Below, in pieces: positions 1 to 9,137 of a stretch of DNA of 64,000 nucleotides. The position numbers and the translations under genes were made by a program. Under the pieces are notes generated by a model, which saw only the letters and a program-made list of their open reading frames with translations, made no database searches and was not told where the DNA came from. Origin of the DNA: Bacteroidales bacterium (GTDB lineage Bacteria > Bacteroidota > Bacteroidia > Bacteroidales > UBA932); the NCBI GenBank assembly GCA_020026355.1, contig JAHHQP010000002.1:26999-90998 (forward strand), read 5' to 3'. Numbering within the stretch: the stretch's first letter is position 1; each line of letters opens with the position of its first letter.

Positions 1-2
1 GC

Positions 3-2165
3 AGGACTTTCCGGCCCATCGAGGGGGCAGATCGCCCGGATTCCGCAGACGGCAAGACACCTGACGTGAAAATTGACGCAGACGGATATTGGCTCATCAG
101 TACCGATGGCGGCAAGAGTTGGACGCAGCTCCTGGATAAGCACGGCCTTCCGGTGAGCAGTCTCGGACGTGGAAGCAGCTCCTTCTTCAAGGAGGTCCAG
201 ACTGACAAGGTCAATGGAATGCTGCATATCGAGCTGCTGGATGGTCAGGTCCTGGAAGTTCCTTTCTGTTCGGACTTCGATCTTGAACTTCTCTCTCTTC
301 CGGAATATCCGAAGATTTTTCTGGGGCAGACCCAGGATTTCGAGGTGCGCATGACCGGTGTGAAAGATGTCATCTTCCAGCTGCCGGATGGATGGAATGC
401 CGTACTTACGGACAGCCGCTTCTCTTTGACCGCTCCTGAGGCAGGCAAGGATGGTCCTCATGAAATCGTGCTTCTGGCGGTGTCCGAGAAACAATATTTG
501 AAGAAATTCAGCTTCACTTTCCAGCTCGTGGCCGCTCACATCGATGCGAATGCCTGCAAACCATGGAATGATTTCGTGGCCGGAAACGAGCAGAATGTGC
601 TTCTGGATTACTCCTATGCCGGTTATCACCATGGGGAAGTGGCTCCAGCTGAAGCGTCTGGGCTTGGCTACAAGGTCTATGATGTGACGGATTTCGGAGC
701 TGTGCCGAATGACGGAAAATCGGATCGCGAGGCTTTCATCCGTTGCGTCAATGCGGCACTCGGAAATGTGGGCTATGTGGAAAGCAATCATAATATCACT
801 TTCAATTCCAAGGAAAAGGCCAATGCGATCGTCTATTTCCCGGAAGGGGAGTTCATTCTCCATACTTCGGACGATGACGTGGCTGCGGCCGGGGCTCCGC
901 TTGGAAAATTCAGCCGGACCATCCAGATCCGTGCCGGAAATTTCGTGCTTCGAGGTGCCGGCAGGGACAAGACCATTCTGCTGATGCAGGACCCGAACCT
1001 TCCGACGGATGAGAAAGTCCTGTACAGTTCTCCGGACATGATCGAATTCAAGCATAACAGCGGCCTTACTGCCTTGACGCAAGTGACCGGTGCGGCTGCC
1101 AAGGGCAGCTTCAGCGTGGAAGTCGCTTCGACATCCGGCATTTCAGCCGGTGACTGGGTCTGCCTGTCTGTCCAGAATAATGATCCGCTTTTCGTGGCGG
1201 AAGAACTGCATCCCTATAAGGTTGCTTCCTGGATGACCGACATCAGGAACAAGGGTGTCCGTGTGCAGGATTTCCATCAGGTCCGGAAGGTAGAAGGCAG
1301 CAAAGTCATTTTCCATGAACCGATCATGAGGGCTGTAGATCCGAAATGGAACTGGAAAATCATGAAATATCCGCATTACGAGAATGTCGGAATCGAGGAC
1401 CTTTGCTTCAAGGGCAATGCGAAAGATCACTTCAAGCATCATGCATCCTGGCAGGATGACGGTGCTTTCAAGCCGGTCAGCATGATCAGGCTGACGGATT
1501 CCTGGATGAGAAGGGTCAGATTCACCTCTGTCTCGGAGGCCTCTTCCATCTCTCTCTGTTCGAACGTATCGGTCTATGACGTGATCTTCGACGGACGCCG
1601 CGGACATTCGGCTATCCGTTCCGCCGGATCTTCCCGCATCTTCATCGGAGCGACGAGGGATTGTACGGGCGGCTACAAGGTTGATCAGGAAACCGAATAT
1701 ATGGAGAATGCCGGTCAGTATCATGCTGTCGGAGTTTCCAAACCGAGCATGGGTGCCGTGCTTTGGAGAAATGTCTGGGGCAATGACAGCTGCTTCGAAT
1801 CCCATGCCACCCAGCCTCGTGCGACGCTGATCGACTGCTGCCGCGGAGGATGGATGAGATGGCGACAGGGGGGTGATGAAAGCCAGGTGCCGAATCATCT
1901 GAATGATCTGACCATCTGGAACTTCACCTCGACGACTCCTTATGGTGGCGAATTCGTCTGGTGGGATCCGTCCAGTGTCTGGTGGAAGTTCGTGATGCCG
2001 ATCATCGTCGGCTTCAACGGCGAAGACTGTTCTTTTGCAGAAAGACAGATGAGGCTCCTGTTCAGCAACGGAGTGCCTGTCAACCCGGAATCTTTGTATG
2101 AAGCGCAGCTGAAGAACAGGCTCGGTGCCGTTCCGGCATGGCTCATGGAATTGAAAAGCAAATGA
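3..2165 (+). CDS. Right-handed beta-helix (pectate-lyase-3-like) protein with DUF4988-like N-terminus, 5' partial
   Basis: The frame is open to the left edge, so the true start lies outside the window; the GTG at 66 is probably internal. The N-terminal part carries DUF4988-like signatures (GKTPDVKIDADGYW, then FFKEV) followed by an immunoglobulin-like stretch. From about residue 205 counted from the GTG, the protein matches the pectate_lyase_3 type of right-handed beta-helix (VTDFGAVPNDGKSD, later YFPEGEF). Such helices are common in extracellular polysaccharide lyases and hydrolases, but I cannot assign a substrate or catalytic residues. It is followed after 20 bp by a gene with the same N-terminal plan, which suggests co-expression. 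Domain calls are moderately sure; enzymatic activity is unproven. Confidence 0.7.
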   Translation, partial: RTFRPIEGADRPDSADGKTPDVKIDADGYWLISTDGGKSWTQLLDKHGLPVSSLGRGSSSFFKEVQTDKVNGMLHIELLDGQVLEVPFCSDFDLELLSLPEYPKIFLGQTQDFEVRMTGVKDVIFQLPDGWNAVLTDSRFSLTAPEAGKDGPHEIVLLAVSEKQYLKKFSFTFQLVAAHIDANACKPWNDFVAGNEQNVLLDYSYAGYHHGEVAPAEASGLGYKVYDVTDFGAVPNDGKSDREAFIRCVNAALGNVGYVESNHNITFNSKEKANAIVYFPEGEFILHTSDDDVAAAGAPLGKFSRTIQIRAGNFVLRGAGRDKTILLMQDPNLPTDEKVLYSSPDMIEFKHNSGLTALTQVTGAAAKGSFSVEVASTSGISAGDWVCLSVQNNDPLFVAEELHPYKVASWMTDIRNKGVRVQDFHQVRKVEGSKVIFHEPIMRAVDPKWNWKIMKYPHYENVGIEDLCFKGNAKDHFKHHASWQDDGAFKPVSMIRLTDSWMRRVRFTSVSEASSISLCSNVSVYDVIFDGRRGHSAIRSAGSSRIFIGATRDCTGGYKVDQETEYMENAGQYHAVGVSKPSMGAVLWRNVWGNDSCFESHATQPRATLIDCCRGGWMRWRQGGDESQVPNHLNDLTIWNFTSTTPYGGEFVWWDPSSVWWKFVMPIIVGFNGEDCSFAERQMRLLFSNGVPVNPESLYEAQLKNRLGAVPAWLMELKSK

Positions 2166-2185
2166 TTGGAATAAAAAATAGAATC

Positions 2186-4195
2186 ATGAATAAATCAATG
2201 TTCACAATAGGAGCAGCTGCCGTCATTGCGTTGGCAGCGACGGTTTCCTGCACGGATCTGAACCGCATGCAGGAAGAACTGGATGGTCTGGAGAACCGTG
2301 TCGAGGTGCTGGAAAAGGTACTTCCGGCTTTGAACGGAAACATCGAGGCCATCAGGACCTTGGCAGAGGGAGTGACCATCAACAAGGTCGAAGATAAGGA
2401 GGGAGTCTATACCCTGACCTTGAGCAACGGAGAACAGCTCGTCCTGACGCAGGGCAGCATCGGTGTCGGCAAGACGCCGGTCATGTCTGTGGACAAGGAC
2501 GGCTATTGGATGGTGGATTACCAGGACGGAAAGGGAGCGGTCCCTGTCCTGGCGGACGGTCAGAAGGTGAAAGCGACCGGTAAGGACGGTGTCACTCCGA
2601 AATTCTCCACCGACAAGGATGGTTATTGGACCGTCAGCTATGACGGCAAGACCTACGAACAGGTGAAGGATGTCGACGGACGTCCTGTGAAAGCCTTGGC
2701 GGACGGTACCGCCGGCGATCCGTTCTTCAAGGAGGTCAAGTTCGAAGGTGAGGAATTTACGGTCACGATGCAGAATGGGGAAGTACTCCGTCTTCCGGTG
2801 GTCTCCGGCTTCCTCTGCGCGATCAAAGGAGCGGAAAAGCTTCAGGAGTTCGCACCGGGAGAAACAAAGGTCTATGCCGTGGAAATGAAAGGTGTCGCTT
2901 CGACGGTCGTCACCACGCCTCGTGGCTGGACGGCTGTGCTGACGGCAGACAAACTGAGCATCACGGCTCCAGGAAAGGCACCTGTGGCCAAGACCGCCAT
3001 TGCAGACAGTCGTACGGATGTCTCTATCCTGGCCATTTCCGTCCAGGGACTTTCTGCTGTCGCCAAGGTTCGTGTCACCGGTGGCGGTGTACCGGCAGAA
3101 CCGGAAATCCCGGTGGAACCTGTAGTGGGCAATGATCTTTATCAGGCTTATGCAGATGGCCTGGAAATCGACGTCTGCGGTCGGAAATACAGCAAGGCAG
3201 TCAATGGAGACGCAGTGCTGCTGACGGCAGAGACTGCTTTGACAGAACTGAAGCCGACCATCGCTTCCCGTTCCGCTGTCGTCTTCCTGGAAACTCCGAA
3301 GGGTACTTCCTTCACGATCGGCAGCTATACGAACATCGAGGGCGATGTCGCCCTGATCGGCCGTCATGCGGACCAGCAGGCCGTGCTTGCACCGCAATTC
3401 GCGTTCAAACTCATGTCCGGCAGTCTGGCAATGCGGAATCTGGTCATCGACCAGTCCTCCTTTGATGCCGGCAACAAGTATCTGCTCTACAATGCCAAGC
3501 CGAAGAACAGCGACAAGCATTTCGGTGGACTGTATTTCGAAAACTGCCGTCATGCCGGCATGGTAAAACCAGTGCTCTATCTTTCCGAGCCTTCTTGCGG
3601 TATCGGGGAAATCGCGGTGCGGGACTGTGCGTTCGAGATATCGGAAAACGCTGATCAGAAGTTCCAGCTCTTCAATCTTTACAAGACGACGGAACTCTCC
3701 GCATTCAGACGGATCGTCTTCGACAACAATCTGGTCTATTGCAGAAAGGGAGTGAAATGGCTCCAGCTTTTCAGCTATGCTCAGACGGTCGCCCAGTCTC
3801 CTGCCACCTGGAACACGGAGATCAGCATCAGCAACAATACGCTCTACAATGTGCCGGGCGGAAACGGTTATCTGAAATTCTATCAGGTCGCCAGACTGAA
3901 AGTGAACCGTAACCTCCTCTATGCGGATCCGACTTTCAGCGGCTGTGCTTCTTCCAACGTGATCCTGTACAGCGAGGGACAGACCGGGAACGGCATAGAT
4001 CTCAGCGGAAACATCGCCTACGGACTTGCTGAAGGGAAGAACTGGTTGTGTGCCCATTCGAATTCAAAATATGTTCCGGAGCACAATTTCATCGACAAGC
4101 TGCCGGAAACACCGTTCCAGCAGGCCGATCCGGAGACGGGTACTTTCGTCGTCAAGGCGGAATATGCCGCCTATGGCGTTCAACCCGTAAAATGA
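2186..4195 (+). CDS. DUF4988-like lipoprotein with C-terminal beta-helix (DUF4957/DUF5123-like)
   Basis: The ATG at 2186 is preferred because it opens a lipoprotein signal peptide (MNKSMFTIGAAAVIAL, lipobox ending in VSC). An upstream in-frame ATG at 2138 lies inside the previous gene and would bury the signal. After the lipidated Cys comes a short heptad-like coiled coil (LNRMQEELDGLENRVEVLEK), then two DUF4988-type repeats with DKDGYW cores, an Ig-like segment, and from about residue 320 a beta-helix resembling DUF4957/DUF5123. The protein is 669 residues long. It shares its N-terminal plan with the gene upstream, so the pair probably works together at the cell surface. No catalytic residues are recognisable; glycan binding is one possibility. 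Confidence 0.72.
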   Translation: MNKSMFTIGAAAVIALAATVSCTDLNRMQEELDGLENRVEVLEKVLPALNGNIEAIRTLAEGVTINKVEDKEGVYTLTLSNGEQLVLTQGSIGVGKTPVMSVDKDGYWMVDYQDGKGAVPVLADGQKVKATGKDGVTPKFSTDKDGYWTVSYDGKTYEQVKDVDGRPVKALADGTAGDPFFKEVKFEGEEFTVTMQNGEVLRLPVVSGFLCAIKGAEKLQEFAPGETKVYAVEMKGVASTVVTTPRGWTAVLTADKLSITAPGKAPVAKTAIADSRTDVSILAISVQGLSAVAKVRVTGGGVPAEPEIPVEPVVGNDLYQAYADGLEIDVCGRKYSKAVNGDAVLLTAETALTELKPTIASRSAVVFLETPKGTSFTIGSYTNIEGDVALIGRHADQQAVLAPQFAFKLMSGSLAMRNLVIDQSSFDAGNKYLLYNAKPKNSDKHFGGLYFENCRHAGMVKPVLYLSEPSCGIGEIAVRDCAFEISENADQKFQLFNLYKTTELSAFRRIVFDNNLVYCRKGVKWLQLFSYAQTVAQSPATWNTEISISNNTLYNVPGGNGYLKFYQVARLKVNRNLLYADPTFSGCASSNVILYSEGQTGNGIDLSGNIAYGLAEGKNWLCAHSNSKYVPEHNFIDKLPETPFQQADPETGTFVVKAEYAAYGVQPVK

Positions 4196-4235
4196 AGATC
4201 ACTTAGTAATTCATAACAATAAAGACTTATTAATC

Positions 4236-4394
4236 ATGGAAACAAGAAAAATAGAAAGAAAAGAGTACAGGACGCCCCAGGTCCAGTTGCTTGAAGTACA
4301 GACCGAAGGCTTCCTGGCAACCTCTGCTGGCAAGTATCAGAATTGGAACGATGGTGAGATTGGTGACATATTCAACGACCTCGGTAATTTTTAA
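4236..4394 (+). CDS. Small protein of 52 residues, function unknown
   Basis: A complete ATG-to-TAA frame encodes 52 residues starting METRKIERKEYRTP. It sits 40 bp after the beta-helix gene and 11 bp before the fimbrillin-like gene, in the same orientation, which supports a translated gene in one operon. The N-terminal third is rich in Lys, Arg and Glu. A central P-x-V-x-L-L-E-V segment leads to GFLATSAG, and the tail is acidic with several Asn. There is no signal peptide or membrane segment. From memory, Bacteroidales genomes often place short proteins of this shape before cell-surface lipoproteins, but I know of no assigned function. Confidence 0.6.
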   Translation: METRKIERKEYRTPQVQLLEVQTEGFLATSAGKYQNWNDGEIGDIFNDLGNF

Positions 4395-4405
4395 AGCAAG
4401 TTATT

Positions 4406-5803
4406 ATGAAAAGAAATTTCGTATTGCTGGCCACTATGGCCGTAGCTTCTCTGATGGTATCTTGCCAGAAAGAAGAGGGAACTCAGAATACTCAGAAACT
4501 CATCACCCGTACCGTCACTCTCGAGGAAGGCGAGTGGCAGGAGGATGCGACCAGAACTATCTATGAGCCGGATGCCGGCGTGAAATTTACGGGTGCAGAA
4601 GTCATGTCAATCTATTATGCAGATCATAATGCACAAACTAAGAAAATGTTTAAGATTGACCCTAAAAAGAAACAGGGAAAAAATATAACCAGTTCAATAA
4701 CAATCAATAAAGACGGAACATATACTGTCGTGCATCCGGAAATCTCCGGTGCGACTGCGTATGATTATTATTTCATGCTCGGAGGCTCACAGACTAATCT
4801 GAATGGCACCGGAACATCAGCTGCAGTGAAACTTGAAAAATTCCAGCAGCCGGGTGAAAATTCTTTTGATCCGACTTATGATTTCCTGGCAGGATGTCCT
4901 ATACTGAACGTAGCTAAACAGACAGAAGCTATTACCGTGCAGAAATTCAAGAGAATTTCTGCTCCTTTGAAAGTCGTAACTGCGACGAATGCAGATAAAG
5001 TCATTCTGGCAACGCTTTCCTTCACACAGAAAGTAGACAATAAGAACGCATTGGCCGGAAACGCTTTCCTCCATCTGTCTGATGTCTATAATGATATTAC
5101 TGTCAACAGTTACGGAGCAGATAATTTCTCCAATACAGTAACGGCTTTTTATCCGAATGCCACGAATGTCGTCAATCAGACAAAGAACATCTGGTACACG
5201 GTATATCCGGCTTCTATCAAAGAGGGGAATGTTGTCATGACTTTGATGACTCCGACCAAGACTTTGACCAGAATGGTACCAGTTACCAAAGCACTGAATA
5301 TCGTTCAGGGACAGTTGAATGAAATCCATTTCAATATGGCTGGTACAGATGTGACTGAAGTCGCATCCGTTTATCAGGACTTCACTCAATTGCAGATTAC
5401 CGATGTCAATACAGGAAATCCTGTAGGTCTTGTTGCCAGTGATGGTCAGACTTATCAGTGGACGTTTACAAAGGATTGTTCAATCCATGACGGAAAGAAT
5501 ACGGTTTATGCAAATTCATTGGGAAGTCTTAAAGGAACCAGACAGATCTGGCCGAAGGCTTTGTCAATGCCGGCGACTACATCTAAAATCACCTTCCCGG
5601 ATTTCGGAAAACCGATCAGTAAGATTCGTATTTATGTGGCTCCGACAGATCAGGATAATCTGATGAAAGGTACGACTGGTGATAAGGGTATCATTGAAAT
5701 TACCGACCCTACCAAATTCAACGACTTTTCAAGTGACGAAATAACGAATAGTCGTCCAGGTCGAATCGTCGGCATCGCCTTCGAGTTCGCTCCTGCCGCA
5801 TAA
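4406..5803 (+). CDS. Fimbrillin-like surface lipoprotein
   Basis: The 465-residue protein starts with a lipoprotein signal (MKRNFVLLATMAVASLMVSC). The residues after the Cys read QKEEG, which matches the Bacteroidetes surface-export signal of a Lys followed by two acidic residues, so the protein is probably displayed on the outer face. The remainder (TRTIYEPDAGVKFTGAEVMSIYY and later segments) is like the fimbrillin/Mfa-type beta-sandwich proteins that form type V pili or related surface proteins. Codon usage is visibly more AT-rich than in the neighbours. It is the last gene before a strong terminator. The family call is fair; whether it polymerises is unknown. Confidence 0.65.
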   Translation: MKRNFVLLATMAVASLMVSCQKEEGTQNTQKLITRTVTLEEGEWQEDATRTIYEPDAGVKFTGAEVMSIYYADHNAQTKKMFKIDPKKKQGKNITSSITINKDGTYTVVHPEISGATAYDYYFMLGGSQTNLNGTGTSAAVKLEKFQQPGENSFDPTYDFLAGCPILNVAKQTEAITVQKFKRISAPLKVVTATNADKVILATLSFTQKVDNKNALAGNAFLHLSDVYNDITVNSYGADNFSNTVTAFYPNATNVVNQTKNIWYTVYPASIKEGNVVMTLMTPTKTLTRMVPVTKALNIVQGQLNEIHFNMAGTDVTEVASVYQDFTQLQITDVNTGNPVGLVASDGQTYQWTFTKDCSIHDGKNTVYANSLGSLKGTRQIWPKALSMPATTSKITFPDFGKPISKIRIYVAPTDQDNLMKGTTGDKGIIEITDPTKFNDFSSDEITNSRPGRIVGIAFEFAPAA

Positions 5804-5837
5804 GAACAGCTGTAGAGTGTTCATCACGCATTTTGCA

Positions 5838-5879
5838 GAGGGTCGGTCCGGGTCATTCCGGGCTGACCCTCTTATATAT
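5838..5879 (+). terminator. Rho-independent terminator
   Basis: Two 14-base arms (5838-5851 and 5858-5871) pair fully with two G-T wobbles around a six-base loop, GTCATT. A T/A-rich run (TTATATAT) follows. It closes the beta-helix/fimbrillin operon. Confidence 0.85.
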
Positions 5880-5968
5880 GGGTAGGGGTGAATGTCCGAT
5901 GCCGGAGCCGGGCTGTCGCGCCTTTTCAAATTAAACGGGAAAAATTATGGTTTTTCTTCATTATTCCG

Positions 5969-5976
5969 TACCTTTG
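5969..5976 (+). promoter_or_regulatory. Promoter -7 box (TACCTTTG) of the kinase/NagB-like operon
   Basis: The octamer fits the Bacteroidetes -7 consensus TAnnTTTG and lies about 40 bp before the start codon at 6017, in an AT-rich stretch after the preceding terminator. No good -33 TTTG is visible at the usual distance. Confidence 0.5.
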
Positions 5977-6016
5977 AATGATTTAATGAAAATTAATGTT
6001 TAACTGACCATAGAAT

Positions 6017-7153
6017 ATGTACACACAAGAAGAACTTATCCAGATTGCCGGTAAATTCGACATAGACGGCGAAATCGACAGTATCAAGGCCCTGGGCCCT
6101 GGATTCATCAATGATACTTTGATCGTCAAGACCAGGCCGTCTGTCAATGGATCGGCTCCGAAATATATCCTTCAGCGGAAAAACCACAATGTCTTTCCGG
6201 ATGTTCCGGCCATGATGAACAACATCGAGATGGTGACGGAGCATATCAAGGCGAAGGTGGCTGCTGAAGGCGGTGACCCGATGCGGGAGGTCCTTACGGT
6301 CATCAAGAGAAATCCGGCAACCTTGACCGACGAGGAAAAAGCGTTGCCTCATTCTCATCTTTATCATAAAGATTCCAAGGGAAACTTCTGGGCCATGTGC
6401 CTGTTCATCGAAGGTTCCGTGACCTATGAGAAAGCTGACACACCTGCGCTTTGCTTCAAGGGAGGCCAGGGTATCGGAAAGTTCCAGGCGCAGCTTGCCG
6501 ATTTCACGACCCCATTGGCAGAAACCATCAAGGGCTTCCATAATATCCGCTGGAGATTCCAGCAGTGGGATGAATCTCTCCGGGCCGATGCGGCAGGAAG
6601 AGTCAAGGATCTCGCTGAGGAGATCGGCTGGATCGAGTCTCGCAAGGCGGAGATGCTGGAGTTCTGGTCTCTCGTCGAGAACGGTACCATTCCTACGAGG
6701 GTGACGCACAACGATACGAAGATCAGTAACATACTTTTCGACAGGGACGGTGAAGTCCTGTGTGTCATTGATCTGGATACCTGCATGAGCAGCACTTCTC
6801 TCAATGACTTCGGCGATGCGATCCGCTCCTATACGAATACCGGCGCTGAGGATGATCGGGATCTGTCCAAGGTCAGCATGTCCATCGAGATGTTCAAGGC
6901 TTACGCGGAAGGTTATCTCTCCGAAAGGAAGTCCACATTGACCCGATCAGAACTGGACTGGCTGGCTTTTTCTGCCCGTTACATCACTTTCGAGCAGGTG
7001 CTCCGCTTCCTGATGGACTATATCGACGGAGACAAATATTACAAGACCAATGCACCGGACCACAACCTTGTGCGTACGCATGCGCAGTACAAGCTGCTCC
7101 GTAGCATGGAGGAACAGTATGACGAGATGGTCAGGATCATCAAGGAATTTTAA
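6017..7153 (+). CDS. Aminoglycoside-phosphotransferase-fold sugar kinase, probable N-acetylhexosamine kinase
   Basis: The 378-residue cytoplasmic protein has the APH/choline-kinase fold. The catalytic loop reads THNDTKISNILFD and the metal-binding segment VIDLDTC. This is the arrangement of the phosphotransferase enzyme family that includes N-acetylhexosamine 1-kinase (NahK). Antibiotic modification is unlikely, because the gene is 13 bp upstream of a NagB-like/PIG-L gene in an amino-sugar context. It would then phosphorylate GlcNAc or a related hexosamine released from glycans. The fold is certain from the motifs; the exact sugar and the phosphorylated position are inferred from context only. 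Confidence 0.75.
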   Translation: MYTQEELIQIAGKFDIDGEIDSIKALGPGFINDTLIVKTRPSVNGSAPKYILQRKNHNVFPDVPAMMNNIEMVTEHIKAKVAAEGGDPMREVLTVIKRNPATLTDEEKALPHSHLYHKDSKGNFWAMCLFIEGSVTYEKADTPALCFKGGQGIGKFQAQLADFTTPLAETIKGFHNIRWRFQQWDESLRADAAGRVKDLAEEIGWIESRKAEMLEFWSLVENGTIPTRVTHNDTKISNILFDRDGEVLCVIDLDTCMSSTSLNDFGDAIRSYTNTGAEDDRDLSKVSMSIEMFKAYAEGYLSERKSTLTRSELDWLAFSARYITFEQVLRFLMDYIDGDKYYKTNAPDHNLVRTHAQYKLLRSMEEQYDEMVRIIKEF

Positions 7154-7166
7154 TCAACTACACGAT

Positions 7167-9053
7167 ATGAAGAAGTTCAGTTTACCCAAAGATGGTGGTC
7201 TCAAGGAAAGCGAGACCCCGAAAGGAATCCTCCACAGTTATGAGAAGATTCCTGTAGAAATATTTGAAGACGAGCTCATCGCCAGTGTAAAAGTGGCAGA
7301 TGAGATCGTTGCTACGATCAATGGAAACGGCGGTAAGGCGAAAATCGGACTTTCTACCGGAACTTCCCCGATCTTCCTTTACAAGGAACTGGTCAGAAGA
7401 TATGAGGCAAAAGAGGTTTCCTTTGCGGAAGTCGAGATTTTCAGTATCGATGAATACAATCTTCCGGTACAGGTGGATCTTCAGAGACGTAACCACATTC
7501 TGATCGAGACTTTGATCCGGAAAATCAATCTCAGACCGGAGAATTTCCATGTTCCGTCAGCTCCGGTAGCAGACTTCGACAAGGCTGCGCGTGAGCTCGA
7601 TATCCTCGTGATGGGAGTCGGTGAGCAGGGACAGGTCGGTCTGAATGAGATCGGATCTTCCGAGAAGAGCAGAACCAGAAACGTGCTTCTGTCCTACCAG
7701 TCCAGAAAGAGACAGGCGAAGAATTTCGGTGGTGATGTGAACAAGACTCCTAAGACCGGCGTTACAATGGGTCTTTCTACTATGATGACCGCAAAACGCA
7801 TCATTCTGATCGCTTGGGGTGAGGATAAGGCAGGTGCTGTGAAGAAAGTTGCAGAAGGTCCGGCCACTTCGGATTGTCCGGCATCCTATCTTCATAGACA
7901 TGAGAATATCTCCTTCTATGTCGATGACTATGCCTCAGCGGAGCTGACTCGTGTGAATGCACCTTGGCTGGTCGGTCCGTGCGAGTGGACCCGCAAGTTC
8001 GTGAGAAAGGCTGTCGTATGGCTTTGTGGTGAGGTGCACAAACCTATCCTCAAGTTGACTCATTCCGATTATCTGACTCATTCATTGGGAGAACTGCTCG
8101 AGCAGTACGGTCCTTTCGATAAGGTGAACATCGATGTCTTCAACGATCTCCAGCATACGATTACCGGTTGGCCAGGTGGAAAACCGAATGCTGATGACAG
8201 TACAAGACCGGTTCCGTCCACACCGGCGAAGAAAAGAGTACTCATCTTCTCTCCGCATCCGGACGATGACGTGATTTCCATGGGTGGTACATTCATCCGC
8301 CTTGTCGAGCAGGGGCATGATGTTCATGTCGCATACGAGACTTCCGGAAACGTGGCTGTACACGATTCAGTCGTGATGCAGATGATGGATGCTGCTCATG
8401 AGCTCGGATTCGCCGACAAATTCGACGAGGTGCAGAAGATCGTCGACAGCAAGCGTCCGGGTGAGCCGGAGCCGAGAGCGTTGCTCGACATCAAGGCTGC
8501 CATCCGTCGTAGCGAGGCCAGAGGAGCCGTCCGCTCATTCGGTCTGAACGAGAACACGAACGCCCACTTCCTGAATCTTCCGTTCTACGAGACCGGTGGC
8601 ATCAAGAAGGGACAGCGTACACAGGCTGATATCGACATCATCATTGCCTTGCTCCAGCAGGTGAAACCTCATCAGATCTATGTCGCAGGTGACCTTGCCG
8701 ATCCGCATGGTACACATCGTGTCTGCACTGAGGCTGTGCTTGAAGCCCTCCGTCAGCTCAAGGATGAGGAATGGCTCAAGGAAGCTCATTGCTGGCTGTA
8801 CAGAGGTGCATGGATGGAGTGGGAACTCGGAAAAGTCGATATGGCAGTTCCGTTGAGCCCGGATGAGGTGATCAAGAAACGTCATGCTATCTACCGTCAC
8901 CTTTCTCAGAAGGACATCGTTCCGTTCCCAGGTGAGGACCCTCGTGAGTTCTGGCAGAGGGCGGAAGAGAGAACTCAGAATACCGCACGTCTTTATGATG
9001 AACTCGGAATGGCTGAATATCAGGCTGTCGAGGTCTTCGTAAGACTCTTCTAA
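7167..9053 (+). CDS. NagB-like (glucosamine-6-phosphate deaminase family) domain fused to PIG-L/LmbE-type deacetylase
   Basis: The ATG at 7167 follows the kinase stop by 13 bp and gives 628 residues; an earlier frame extension overlaps the kinase and is ignored. Residues ~20-270 are a NagB-type sugar-phosphate isomerase domain (SIDEY with D95; GLNEIGSS with E161). Residues ~355-600 are a PIG-L/LmbE deacetylase domain with its zinc motif PHPDDD (H364-D368) and a later DPHGTHR. Such fusions occur in Bacteroidetes and are annotated as glucosamine-6-phosphate deaminase. The loop that in E. coli NagB holds Asp141 and His143 reads EQGQ here (Q154, Q156), so canonical deaminase activity is doubtful. 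The deacetylase half looks intact and could act on N-acetylhexosamines. Confidence 0.82.
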   Translation: MKKFSLPKDGGLKESETPKGILHSYEKIPVEIFEDELIASVKVADEIVATINGNGGKAKIGLSTGTSPIFLYKELVRRYEAKEVSFAEVEIFSIDEYNLPVQVDLQRRNHILIETLIRKINLRPENFHVPSAPVADFDKAARELDILVMGVGEQGQVGLNEIGSSEKSRTRNVLLSYQSRKRQAKNFGGDVNKTPKTGVTMGLSTMMTAKRIILIAWGEDKAGAVKKVAEGPATSDCPASYLHRHENISFYVDDYASAELTRVNAPWLVGPCEWTRKFVRKAVVWLCGEVHKPILKLTHSDYLTHSLGELLEQYGPFDKVNIDVFNDLQHTITGWPGGKPNADDSTRPVPSTPAKKRVLIFSPHPDDDVISMGGTFIRLVEQGHDVHVAYETSGNVAVHDSVVMQMMDAAHELGFADKFDEVQKIVDSKRPGEPEPRALLDIKAAIRRSEARGAVRSFGLNENTNAHFLNLPFYETGGIKKGQRTQADIDIIIALLQQVKPHQIYVAGDLADPHGTHRVCTEAVLEALRQLKDEEWLKEAHCWLYRGAWMEWELGKVDMAVPLSPDEVIKKRHAIYRHLSQKDIVPFPGEDPREFWQRAEERTQNTARLYDELGMAEYQAVEVFVRLF

Positions 9054-9073
9054 AAGGTATCTGCATAGAGATC

Positions 9074-9108
9074 AAGGGGTTTCCTGAATCTGGAAGCCCC
9101 TTTTCTTT
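9074..9108 (+). terminator. Rho-independent terminator after the kinase/NagB-like operon
   Basis: Eleven-base arms at 9074-9084 and 9092-9102 pair with one G-T wobble around a seven-base loop. The 3' arm runs into TTTTCTTT. Its T-tract overlaps the -33 element of the next promoter. Confidence 0.8.
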
Positions 9109-9136
9109 GTACTCTCACAGTCCTTTATTATCTTTG
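9106..9136 (+). promoter_or_regulatory. Bacteroidetes-type promoter of the first hybrid two-component system
   Basis: A -33 TTTG at 9106-9109 and a -7 TATCTTTG at 9129-9136 are separated by 19 bp, which fits the consensus well. The start codon at 9157 is only 21 bp after the -7 box, so the leader would be very short. Confidence 0.75.
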
Positions 9137-9137
9137 T

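Noticed and set aside
2195..4057. 620-codon open frame on the minus strand
   Set aside because: It is fully antisense to a well-supported lipoprotein gene, lacks recognisable motifs and reflects codon bias of the real gene.
6017..7153. Aminoglycoside resistance gene
   Set aside because: The fold is shared with sugar kinases, and the operon partner and surroundings point to hexosamine metabolism.
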